Shown here piece after piece: positions 1-53,396 of a stretch of DNA of 64,000 nucleotides (position 1 is the stretch's first letter; every line of letters starts with the position of its first letter). Both the position numbers and the translations under genes were made by a program. The notes beneath the pieces were generated by a model. That model was given only the letters and a program-made list of their open reading frames with translations, was not told where the DNA came from and did not search any database. The DNA is from Rhodeus uyekii (taxonomy: Eukaryota > Chordata > Actinopteri > Cypriniformes > Acheilognathidae), in assembly GCA_037043235.1 (NCBI GenBank), contig JAWRVZ010000278.1, positions 141,001 to 205,000 of the forward strand, in the 5' to 3' direction.

Positions 1-261
1 TACTGTTCAATTTTATAAAGCATCCAATAATTTGATAGCAACACTTCAGTGACTTCAGGAAGGAAGTGATCTGGCACAGACGGGTCACACTGTTTCAGAA
101 AGAATGAGGTTTCCTTCTGGAATCAGTTATTGGACACCAGATGACTGGAGGCAAGGTAGCAAGATCTGTCAAATGCTACACATCCAGTGTATAAAACCAC
201 ATAAATAACTGACAGATTGTGCAGAACGGGAACTCTCCAGGTAATCAGACAAAGTGATTGT

Positions 262-420
262 TTAGAGCAGGGATGAGGAATTCAAGTTCTGCAGAGTTTA
301 GCTCCATGCCTAATCAAACACACATGCCTGCTTTTTTCCCAAATAATCCTGAAAACCTTTGTTAGATTTTTCAGGTGTGTTTGTTCAGGGATGGGGATAA
401 ACTCTTGTAAAGTAGGGATA
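262..420. repeat. imperfect palindromic fish MITE fragment
   Basis: AGAGTTTAGCTCC...AATCAAACACAC on the left is roughly mirrored by GTGTGTTTGTTCAGG...ATAAACTCT on the right. The wording matches a very common cyprinid foldback repeat I recognise by its GAGTTTAGCTCC and AATCAAACACACCTG phrases. Confidence 0.55.
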
Positions 421-433
421 GGCAGTTCTAGTC

Positions 434-1072
434 AAGTCACCTTTATTTCTATAGCGCTTTTTACAATAGAGATTGTTTCAAAGCAGCTTTACAGTGATAA
501 CAGGAAAACAATGCAACAAAGTTATATCATAATCAAGCACTGTTTGTTTGTTGGCCCTCTGGCCTAAACTGGTCCCCCGACTGAGCCTGGTTTGACCCAA
601 GGTTTTTTCTCCATTCTGTTCTTCATTAATTTTGTCTCCTGCTGGAGTTTTGGTTCCTTGTCACTGTCGCCTCTGTCTTGAGGACACTTAACACTTAATA
701 ATCATCAATATTGTTGATTGGCCTGCTTTTCTATAGCTGCTGTACAGCCAAAATCATTGTTTTTATTGTTTTTCCTGTGGCCACTGTAAAGCTGCTTTGA
801 AACAATCTCCATTGTAAAATGTGCTATATAAATAATGGTGACTTATGTTTTGGCTGTACAGCAACTCTAGAAGAGCAGGACAATCACTAATATTGATGAA
901 TATTAAGTTTTAAGTGTCCCCAACTAAGCAAGCAATAGGCGACAGCGGCAAGGAACCAAAACTCCAGCAGGAGACAGAGTGAAAGAAGAACAGAATGGAG
1001 AAAAACCCTTTGGAGAAATTAGGGGGACCAGTTCTCCTCTGGCCAACAGCCAAACAGTGCATGATTATTATA
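434..1072. repeat. compound foldback repeat
   Basis: The arm at 434-500 (CAAGTCACCTTTATTTCTAT and on) is inverted at about 780-845. The interior at 540-740 is itself found inverted at 850-1070 (shared GGAACCAAAACTCCAGCAGG). Further copies of the arm sequence occur at 18102-18262 and 48600-48685, so this is a dispersed family. Confidence 0.75.
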
Positions 1073-2165
1073 TTGAGTCAAAAGTCAGACAGAGATCGGG
1101 ACACTCAAAATATTTAATCCAGTTTCCTCTGGTTCAAGGATCATGAGGCCTTCACTGGGGAAGAAGAATGCACAAAGTTTTATTTTATTTATTTATTTTA
1201 TTTTTTTAAAGCAGAGGCTCATATTGACATATTCATACAACAAAATATTCTGGGGGCTATGAAACTTTTGAAAGTGAGGAAAAACGCTGAACGAGTTAAA
1301 AAAGGTATTTAATTTTTTTAATTATTTTTAAGAAACGATACAAATAGTAATGTTAATTAAAATGCAACATTTATCACATCAGAACAGACCTTGAATAGGT
1401 TTGGAACTGGTCCTCGTGACACCAGAAACCAAACATCCTGCTTAACTAAAAACAAATTGTTCCACTCTGTTCCTGACCACATGGTTTTAAAAAGTTTTGG
1501 ATATTGCATTTTATTAAATATATGTTTCCTTTCTAATGCTTTAACAATCATGAATAAACATGCAAGCATTCTTTTTTTTTTAAATCCACACAATATATAT
1601 ATAGTTGGTAAGAACAGCGCTGTTATCAGCTCGTTTGTGACACATTTTACAGCAGGTTTCTGTGCGTCTGTAATTCTGCAATGTATATATGTGTGTTCAT
1701 GTGAGAGCGTGTGTGCGTGTGGGTTTCAGAGGGAGAAAGGGCATGTGCTTTTCTTTCAGAGTAATAAAGCAATTATGTGGCAATTTTTGTCCCATTGTTC
1801 ACTGTACTGTATTTATTTGCTTGGTCAGTGTTGTGAGTTTTGCTGTTTCTGCTGATTTCGACTTTCAGGACCTTTGAAATGAAAACGGTACCTTGAAAAA
1901 TAACTGCACACCTTCAACCAATCAAATTCAAGCATTCACACAGTAAAATTGTGGCCATATTTATAGTTGCTACATTAAATATGCAAATAAACTTTGCTCA
2001 TAATGACTAAAAGTACGTTTCCATACCAGTGTGTATTAAAACGGTCAAATTTTTCCTTAGAGTTTTTCATGTACAGCGAGGAGTAGCTACTTGTGAAAAC
2101 AACAGGGATCTGTGAAAACGAGTAAATCGCTGTGTTGGTCCAGTCCAGTCCTTTGCGATGTCACT
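1073..2165. other. noncoding flank
   Basis: AT-rich, with poly-T/A runs and a short TG-rich patch near 1690-1730. Open frames here have no family resemblance, and I see no gene. Confidence 0.5.
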
Positions 2166-2280
2166 TTGTAAAGCAGGGGTCACCAACACGCCTGCTTTAA
2201 AAATAGCCCACCATAGAGCCTCTTACCAGTGGCAGCTTCATTTTGTTTTGACATTCTTTTCTTTGAGCTCTTCAGTAAAA

Positions 2281-2671
2281 ATGAGCGGACCGAAGAAACG
2301 AAAAGTAGAACGGTCTACTCACTGGAGTACCGAGTGTTTAATAAAAAGTGGACAGCAAAAAAAGCTTCGCTGACGTCCGATTAAGACCTGTATATCTGAT
2401 TTGCCAAGAACCTGTAGCGGTCTTTAAAGAATACAACACCAGCTTACCACAAAACATGTCAACTACACTGGCAAACCGACTTCGACAACCTCGAACAGCT
2501 GCAGACTGCAAATGCGCAGACTCAACATCCAAGATATTGTTCATTGACTCAATCTACGTGCGTAAGCAGATATGTAGTGTCATGAACATATTACAAGCCC
2601 GTCACAGAGCCGACTTAACTAGCCGACACCTATTTCTCAGTCAGGCTTTCTGGTATGCAAATTTTGGATAA
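2281..2671 (+). pseudogene. hAT transposase N-terminal remnant (BED finger)
   Basis: Two overlapping frames, MSGPKKRKVERSTHWSTE and RPVYLICQEPVAVFKEYNTS, are separated by a frameshift near 2345-2372. The CxxC-like LICQEPV and FKEYN phrases resemble BED zinc fingers of hAT transposases. No catalytic domain follows. Confidence 0.55.
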
Positions 2672-3617
2672 GCTTCAGCGACTGATTTCATTGGTTTAGC
2701 TGCACCTATCAGCATTGAGCACACCTGGCGTTGTCGCCATTGGTTGAGCTGTGTGCCTCTTCACTGTGATTGGTGTTTGATTCCCCGTGTTTTCAAACTA
2801 ATCTGCATCTCTCTCACGACGGGATTGATCACCGCTATCGAAAATGAACATTATCCGGCACTATAATGGCCTCTAGTCTCTCGCTCCAAGAAGTGTCACT
2901 AAAAAACTTAATAAATAATTATTCGTTAGCTGAAAATGTGGACTATCTTGATCATGCTGTTATGATTGCCTGCCTATTTGTATTCTGTGTCAGCTAGAAC
3001 TGCATCACGCGATGGTAATATAATTATTGACTGTCGTTAACCCTAGCGGTGACTCCAGACTATGATGCACTTGCAAAAAATATCAACACTGTTCCCACTG
3101 AAACAGAATGGGAGTTTATTTAGTGTTATTTAATTAATACATTTGGAAAACATTTTTCATTGCACCGTGCTCACTGATGTTATATGGTGCCTGTGGAGAA
3201 CCCATCTTTCATGCTTCAGACTCTGCACACTGTTTCTACAGGTCAAATTAAGGTTCGGCCATTTGTTCTTGATCCCTTGTCAAACTTGAAGCCATTGTGT
3301 CTCTTGTAACAGTAATTGCACATTTCTGGCTTGACACAGATATCATCTTAAATGGTCTCAAAGTATTAATGATGAATGAAAATAATCCACTCTAAATTGT
3401 GTGGAGAAACATTGGACTGAAATCCATTTGAGAACAGTGTTCAATCCCGCGGTGAGAGAGACACAGCTGAAAACACAGGGAATCAAACACCAATCACAGT
3501 GAAGAGGCACACAGCTCAACCAATGGCGACGCCGCCAGGTGTGCTCAATGCTGATAGGTGCAGCTAAACCAATGAAATCAGTCGCTGAAGTTTATCCAAA
3601 ATGTGCATACCAGAAAA
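2647..3617. mobile_element. non-autonomous element with about 170-base inverted repeats
   Basis: TTTCTGGTATGCA at 2648 is mirrored by TGCATACCAGAAA near 3604-3616. The arms stay alignable for about 170 bases on each side (GCTCAACCAATGGCGAC near 3515 mirrors GTCGCCATTGGTTGAGC near 2734). The interior has no coding potential. It sits inside the hAT element. Confidence 0.7.
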
Positions 3618-3771
3618 CTAAAAAATTGCCAGCTGCTCTGAATACAGGGTGCAACATACTGCACGATTTGTTAAAATTTGTTAGTGGCTAGTGAAAATGT
3701 TGTAGAAGTGATCATTTGAAAATGTAAATACAAAAGTGTTGCATATTGATATTTATCTGTTACCCACCTTG

Positions 3772-4804
3772 TTACAGTTTGTTCCGATTGCTAAACCGCA
3801 GTGGGCACAGGTGGAGTCACATGTGCAAAACTCTGACTACAATCTACACAGCAGTAGTGGACCAAACTCTAGTGCTCTTTCCATTGTTTGAACACAATTT
3901 ACAAAACTCCTCACTCTCATCCCATTATGGACTTTGACCACAACTTGCAGAACACTGCGGATTTACAGGACCTTGTTGAAATGCTAACACACTATTGTCA
4001 AAACTGTGAACCACACAATCAAAACATAATAGATTTCTCAGAGAGAGAAAGGGGGTGAGAGAGAGAGAGAGAGACACCTCATTACTGTAATTCCGTAAAT
4101 TACTACAGACTATTGAATCAAACTGCTAATTTTCATTTACCTTAAAGAATTATGTTTTAAAAATGTAAATAGTGTAAATCATGTGAAAGAATGTCACTCC
4201 GTTCTTTGAAGAAAGTATTACTTTGTATGAAGTCACTGAAATTGTTCAAACTGTAAAGATGAAAAGTTAGTATTTTCTGTATTGGTGTTTGATGCTAGTG
4301 TTTTTACTCTCAGTGTGTGTTATCTCAGTTGTGCACAGTGTTTGGCTGCATGAGCTGTTTTGAGGTGTGTGTTAAGAGTTGTGTTGCTTGGAATGAGTTT
4401 TGCAGGTGATGTGAACTGTTCAGCTCAGGGGTCTCATTTATAAAACTGTGCGTAGGATCACTACTAAAAGTTTACGTGCGCCCAAAAGCCAAAAATGCTA
4501 TACGCCAAAAAATATTCAGATTTATAAAACCGTGTGTATGCACACCTGTCAGGAACATTCCCTTTATAAATCGCAGATGTCACGGGTCAAAGTTTGCTTA
4601 AATGTGCACACATTCTCCCGTCAAGTTGTTTTTTATAGATCACAACCTTTGCGTGGAAACTGGCGTACGTACGTTTCCAGTCCCGTTTTGTGCGTACGCA
4701 CGCTTTATAAATGAGACCCCAGGTGACTGTTGTAGTTTGAGTTTTGCACATGTGACTAGTTGTGCTCACTGTCATTTAGCAATAAAAAAAAAACAAACCT
4801 GTAA
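3772..4804. mobile_element. MITE with degenerate inverted ends, itself interrupted
   Basis: TTACAGTTTGTT at 3772 is mirrored by AACAAACCTGTAA at 4792-4804. TTGCTAAA and CACATGTGCAAAACT are also inverted at the two ends. A second MITE sits inside at 4429-4722. Confidence 0.6.
4429..4722. mobile_element. MITE with GGGGTCTCATTTATAAA ends
   Basis: Left end GGGGTCTCATTTATAAA and right end TTTATAAATGAGACCCC are perfect inverses. The interior repeats GTGCGTACG-type words (near 4470, 4665, 4690). It is the innermost layer of the nest. Confidence 0.8.
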
Positions 4805-5013
4805 ATTATTGTTGATAATTATTGAGAAAAATCATTACCATGATCAGTGTCTTCACATAGATGAATATCATTCGTTCTTAATAATGACATTTAATTAAAT
4901 TGTTATTGTTATTTCAGAAGTGTGTATCAAACTGGTAGCCCTTCGCTTTAATCGGTACCCAAGAAGTACGGCAGCCCTCCGTTTCTAAAAGGCTGGTGAC
5001 CCCTGTTGTAAAG

Positions 5014-6384
5014 AAACACTATACGCACATAGACTGAACAAGTGATGTGCATTACTGTCTTCACAGATTCATGTTTTTTAGTTTATATTGAGATGATAAC
5101 GGTATTGTTTTCAAAAATGAGTATTTTCAGGACCCCAAACTCCATTGTGTAGCTTCAGTTAGTAGTTGAACAAGGTGATGAGCACAAAAACTGCTACTGA
5201 CATTGATTTTTTGAGCATTACCTATTAATGAAACTGCGCTGTTTCTATGAGTCACTGGGCTTTAGGATAAACGCAGCAATAACCATAACGCATGGCTTTA
5301 GTCTTCCAACTTTACAAAGTTTATAAATAAAGCTCCTGAAGCAAAGTGACGGGTAATGTGCTGTTTATAAAAGCATGATATGAAAAGGAGACCAGAGTTG
5401 ACCCCGTCAGGAGCGTTTTAGAGAGACAGCACCAGTGTTTACAGAGCACGAGCAGCGGCGCCCATCACTAACACTGCATGGGACATTTGCTCACACCATC
5501 TGATAATGTCAGCGAGAAACCAGACCGGTTCAACACACAGGCTTAGACAAGCATTTCGGAGAAGAATCTACTGAAGACGTGTAGAGAAGGGGAGCTATAA
5601 AGTAAAAAACAAGGAGGCAGTATAAAAATGCTAGAGAAAACAATTTATAATACATCTTGAGATATTTTCAGTCAGACATGTGGATAAAATCAAATCAAAA
5701 ACAGCATAAATGATTACAGAAGTATGAGAAAAGATACAAACAAGCGTAATACAACATTTAAAGTACCACAAAATACCAAATGTTTCCCAGCTCAAGATGA
5801 TTTATGTACAGAATATACATAGTTTATGCCCCTTATTCTGAGGAAAGATTAAGTTTCACTTGTATACTATTTGTTTTACAAAAAATAATAACATTTTCGC
5901 AAGAACATATACGCATCCGAACATGATCAACCTGCAACGAGTACATAATGAACATGATTTGAAGTTTTTGAAATGAGCATGATGTAAACTTAAATTGTAT
6001 CATCCTCGCTCTACCCATCCAGCGAAGGAATGGACTAAAACACTCGATTTAGCTAAAAATAGGCCTCATTTAAGAAACCGGAAGAACAAACGTGTAGAAC
6101 TGTTCGGCGAGATCCTATGGCTCAAACATTACAACAAACAATACAACATTGCTCTTTTTCATCTGAGAATCTATAAATATTTATGATTACATGAAAGAGT
6201 TTTATCATCATTTACAATAAAAAGATAAAAAAGCAACATAATTCAACGGGTGGGCAACAATACTGATTTCATTAAAAAACATTATAAGATTCTCATATTG
6301 TCAATTAAGAAAAAGCTAAATGGAAATGAAAAATAAATCCCATACAAAAACGAGGATATAGCATCCAAAACCTGGTCCGTTCGC
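5014..6384 (-). other. probable acap2 3' UTR and downstream flank
   Basis: Follows the acap2 TGA at 6385. No coding sequence was recognised, and I found no unambiguous polyadenylation signal on the minus strand. A moderately CpG-containing patch lies at 5400-5560. The transcript end is undefined. Confidence 0.4.
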
Positions 6385-49105
<42,721 letters not shown>

Positions 49106-49500
49106 GTTGATTTGATGAGGTTAAGACACAGATTAAGAGCTAGCAGGCTAACATTAGCTCCCGGTCGATCAATAACAGCTCAAAGTTCTGCGCGAGTCAC
49201 TCCTGAATCCCAAAAGCTCGATGACGTCAGATGCGCTCGTGGCAGCGGGACGTCAAGCGCTAGAAACGGCTTTAAAAAGACGCAGTTCCTCCAGGTTTAG
49301 CGAGTGGACTGAGCTGATGAGGGTAAATGAAGTGCGAAGAACGACCGCGTCTCTAATCCAAGTGCGCTGTCTATCCAGAGCGCGTATTTCCCAAGATCTC
49401 CGACCTGAAGAAATCCAACGCAAGAATCGACTAGAATGACAATTGGGCTGTAACGGTCGGTTATCTAGAGGGCGGGGCTTATTTTCAGCCAATCAGAGAA
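49106..49500 (-). promoter_or_regulatory. acap2 promoter and 5' UTR region
   Basis: Upstream of the acap2 ATG is a CpG-rich stretch. It holds a perfect CRE, TGACGTCA, at 49222-49229; a GC box, GGGCGGGGC, at about 49470-49478; and a CCAAT box in AGCCAATCAG at about 49486-49495. This composition suits a TATA-less housekeeping promoter. Start sites cannot be placed from sequence alone. Confidence 0.6.
49222..49229. promoter_or_regulatory. perfect palindromic CRE (CREB/ATF site)
   Basis: TGACGTCA, an exact cAMP response element, lies 117 bases upstream of the acap2 ATG; a half site, GACGTC, is near 49249. The position fits a functional promoter element. Confidence 0.55.
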
Positions 49501-49853
49501 CACGTTACCTGTCAATCACGTTAGGCTTTGACATTGATTAGGTTGCTTTGTAGGGCGTTTAGTTATTGGGAAAGCATATTTAATTATAACTTATTATTAT
49601 CATTATTATAAATATCATACGTTTGGGAGATTCGCGGAGTAAAGAAACGGTAAACTATAACCCGTTTGAGGAAAAGGTCCACACCTTCCTGTGTTAAAAA
49701 AATGAAAGGGATTTTTTAAAGAATTGATCCTGAAACGACTCAATTTGTAGTTTTATATGTGGCCTGATTCTTTAAAGCTTTGCTTCTTTCCATGGAGCTC
49801 ACTGTGTGCATGAAGATTGCCTTCATTGCTCATATTTATTTTATTTTGAAGTA

Positions 49854-49867
49854 CTGCCATCTAGTGG
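49854..49867 (-). promoter_or_regulatory. CTCF-like motif between acap2 and ppp1r2
   Basis: On the minus strand the sequence reads CCACTAGATGGCAG, a good match to the CTCF core. It lies about 750 bases upstream of the acap2 start, in the intergenic space. Confidence 0.35.
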
Positions 49868-49938
49868 TCGGTTTCTGCGACACATTCAGCCTAAGAGTCA
49901 CGTGCACAAGTGGAAACTCTTAAACTTTATATTTATTT

Positions 49939-50047
<109 letters not shown>

Positions 50048-50466
50048 AATATATTTATCGTGTCGGTAAAATAAATTTAATAATCTTTGTTGGTTGGAGT
50101 TTTTGTGTATATACAGTTGTTTATGCATGTATATATGTGTATACATATGTGTTTATGTGGATGTGTGTACGGTTTGACTATGTCTCTTTGCCTCTGCCTC
50201 TCAGTTTTTGTTTTTTGCTTTTTATTTCTTATTTTATTGTTTTTTCTCTTGTGCTTTGTGTACGGTTTTCTTTCAACCTGTTGTACAGCACTTTGGTTGG
50301 CCTTTGGCGATTTTTAAATGTGCTTTATAAATAAACTGAACTTGAACTTGATAACTTCACTTAGATTTTTATGTATTTGTTGCATTTTGGTAAGGAAGCA
50401 ATGTTTTTAAATCACAATAATGAGCTTTTTACATTTATAGCTTTTTTTACTTTTAAATTGGGCACT

Positions 50467-51140
50467 TTTTAATTATTTGGTAATTTCATTAAGCACACAA
50501 CATGTAAATGAATAAATGTTTAAATATTTAACTATGACTGTAAAGCATCTGAATTTTTTAATTTATATTTTTCTTTTGACTTTCATTTACATCTGTTTTG
50601 TAATTTGATAGAGTCCAATGTTTTGCATTTGGTAATTAAATGATATTTTTTGCATTGCCGTTACCTTTTTTTTGTATTACGGTAATGAATCAGAATAGTT
50701 TTGCTTCACAATTAGTCAAGAATATTTTTTCCATCACTTTTTTATATTTGTATTTCTTTACATTGTTTTGTTTCTGTATTGGACCTGCACAAAATAACTA
50801 AATGTAAAACAAAATATTCTGACTCACTAAAGTAAAATATGGAAGTAAAGACCCTATTATTTTTTTTCCAAAATATAACTTCTTAATTTCTTTTCTTTTG
50901 ACTTTCAAGCCAAATATTTTCAAGTTATCGCAAGGTTATTCACCCATTTCTCTTTTTTTAATACAACACGTATAGATTGTGTGCAAGTGTGACTATAAAC
51001 TGACAAAATACACCAGAATAACAACCATTTTAAAGGTCAAATTGCTTCGGTCAAATCATTTTTTCCCGTTTATTTGGTACTGCACTATAATTATGTTCTT
51101 AATTAATCACAAAAATAACCCTATTATGATAAAAGGCAAT
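50467..51140. repeat. direct duplication, copy 1
   Basis: Shares long near-identical stretches, in the same order and orientation, with 52017-52660: ATTATTTGGTAATTTCATTA, GGACCTGCACAAAATAAC, AATACAACACGT, AAAATACACCAGAATAACAA and TTCTTAATTAATCACAAAAA. Confidence 0.85.
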
Positions 51141-52016
51141 CAAAATGTAAAATTTAGTACCAAAATAAAAATTATGCAAAATCTAATACAGTACATTTTT
51201 TCCAAGCCAAATGACAGTATTGGCAGTTTACTACAGTACATGTGCTAATTTTAGCAGACTGGTTATGGTGTGTTTTGTAATGGTAATAAATTAAATAAAA
51301 GTAATTTCAAAGAACAAATTCATACCAACATTTTAATGATGACAAATATGCACATTTTCAGTTGAAGAACATGCACATCTACTTAAGAAAAAGAAAAACA
51401 ACTCTCGACGAATAAAATGACAGAACAGAAATGGCCAAATTACACAAAATACATACAGAGAAAGTTCAATATGATCAAAATCAAAGCACGTTTTAGCATT
51501 TGTGCTTGAGAATGTCCACACGCAGGATTTAACTATATTTGACTTGACCGCATGAAGCCAGAGCGCCAAATATGTGTGCAATCCACGTCGATGACTGATG
51601 GGACAATGAAGGACAAAACTAGACTTCATGTTTTTCATTAAAAATAGGCAACCAATTAATAAGTGTGCTTTTATGTTCAATGTATCCAGCACTGTTCTTG
51701 AGAGACTGCGAGAATTCAATAAAACATTGTCTCTGACATCATTCAGTCAAGGGCAGGGTATGTGAACAATTGAACTGAATTAACATTCACAATGAAGGAA
51801 AGAAAATTCTCCAAAACGAATGATTCTGCTGGTTTTGTGTTGAGAATAAATACATTAGCCAGGAAATGCATTCAGGTAGATACGGTGTTGCACTGAAGCA
51901 CTGTTTCCAAAAAGCAATGACATTGGGTGAATTTTGTAAAACCCGTCAAGAACTTTACAGAGCTTTTTTTCTTCTTTACTAAAACAATAAAAACAAGGAA
52001 AAACCTTAAAATGAGA
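51141..52016 (-). other. intergenic / possible ppp1r2 downstream region
   Basis: No gene recognised. An open frame at 51333-51719 (minus) has no family resemblance. Confidence 0.35.
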
Positions 52017-52660
52017 ACTTTAATTATTTGGTAATTTCATTAAAACTAAGCACACATCAAGTAAATGTTTAAATATTTAATTATTACTGTATGCATCTGA
52101 ATGTTTTAATTTATATTTAACATTTATTTCTTAATTCTCAGTCACTTTTTTCCCCATATTGCTATTGAGTAGTTTTTATTATTTTTGCATTACGGTAATG
52201 AGTCAGAATATATTAGCGTTACGGTAATGAGTCAGTGATTTTTTTTGCATCACAGTAAGATTCTGAACAACTTTTCTTTGCATTAATATTGAAATATTTT
52301 TTTTCTGTATTGGACCTGCACAAAATAACCAACTGTTAAACTAAATATTCTGACTCGTTACTGTAAAATATGGACCTAAAAACCTAAAATCTAATTTCTT
52401 ATTTTTTCCATTTGATTTGAGCCATAAGTTTCAAGTTATTGCAAGGTTTTCCGACATTCACCCATTCAGCTCTTTTTTAATACAACACGTTTATATTGTG
52501 TGCGAGTGTGATAAACTGACAAAATACACCAGAATAACAACCATTTTAAAGGTCAAATTGCTTGGGTCAAATTAATTGTTTTCCTTTATTTAGTACTGCA
52601 CTATAATTATGTTCTTAATTAATCACAAAAATAACCCCATTATGATGGCATAAAAAAAGG
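52017..52660. repeat. direct duplication, copy 2
   Basis: Second copy of the 50467-51140 segment, about 1.5 kb downstream and with small indels. No coding sequence lies within either copy. Confidence 0.85.
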
Positions 52661-53376
52661 CAACCAAAACAAACGAAGCTCAATAAGGATGCCGAGACAA
52701 AAACCTTCAGAACCGTTCAACATCTATTAAAGCTGTTGTAGTTTTGGAAAAGCAACAGAGACAAGCAACCAAAGGGTTCAAGTCTATTGATCAGTAGTTT
52801 TATAGCTAGTTATGCAATAATCACCTGTTAGTTCAAACACAGGCCAAATACAATTAGTGCCAATGTAACTGAACATGGTTTTCAGAAGCCATGCATACAG
52901 TAGAGCTCATGAGAGCGGTTTAATACGGGCTGTGTGTGTGCGCGCGCGAGTGTCAAAGTCCAAGACCACATCAGTCCCCCTTTACCAGTGCATGCTAAAC
53001 CACCTGCTTGTTCAAATCGCATTAAACTCAATAACTTAAATGTCAAGAACAATGGTGCTGGGAAATAAGAGAATCAGTATGGTTCATTGTATGACAACAG
53101 CACACTTCTCAGTAGCATGGATCTCCCACGCTCTCGGCCACAGGAAGAGGGTAGAGTCCAGGCCTGGAACGGTTTCATAACAGTCTCGTTTCTTAGCATG
53201 AGGACGATAAACGTTTGGCAAATAAGGGAGCTGGTTGATATGCGTGGCATTGCGGTGTTGGTGGAATACACAGGGTGGAGAGGGGAATCCTGGAGCTGAA
53301 CCCAACCGGTGACGACACTGCGCCTTCCAGAGGTTCATGGGACAAGGCAGGAGTTGAAGGACAAACCTTGACATCC

Positions 53377-53396
53377 TTATGATTCTAAGGAATCAG
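53377..53396 (-). CDS. ppp1r2: ppp1r2 exon 6 (short terminal coding exon)
   Basis: After CTTTACAG| the phase-1 frame reads (A)DSLES followed by TAA at 53379-53377. In human the last exon is also short and follows the same junction. Only six codons, so the call rests on splice consensus, phase and position. Confidence 0.6.

Larger units (their letters stand above)
2174..5005 (+). mobile_element. hAT-type element with perfect 8-base target duplication, nested insertions
   Basis: Ends CAGGGGTCACCAAC at 2174 and GGTGACCCCTG at 5005 are inverted. They are flanked by identical 8-mers TTGTAAAG (2166-2173 and 5006-5013), the hAT signature. At 2281 a frame opens MSGPKKRKVERSTHWS, and a shifted frame at 2390-2450 reads VYLICQEPVAVFKEYNT, like the BED-finger start of Charlie-type hAT transposases. 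The rest of the transposase is missing; 2647-3617 and 3772-4804 are other elements. Confidence 0.85.

Noticed and set aside
1391..1855. 154-codon plus-strand frame near the left edge
   Set aside because: Low-complexity, Cys/Phe-rich translation of AT- and TG-rich DNA, without homology or splice context.
49112..49439. Divergent plus-strand gene at the acap2 promoter
   Set aside because: The frames overlap the acap2 5' region antisense, lack homology, and are explained by high CpG content lowering stop frequency.
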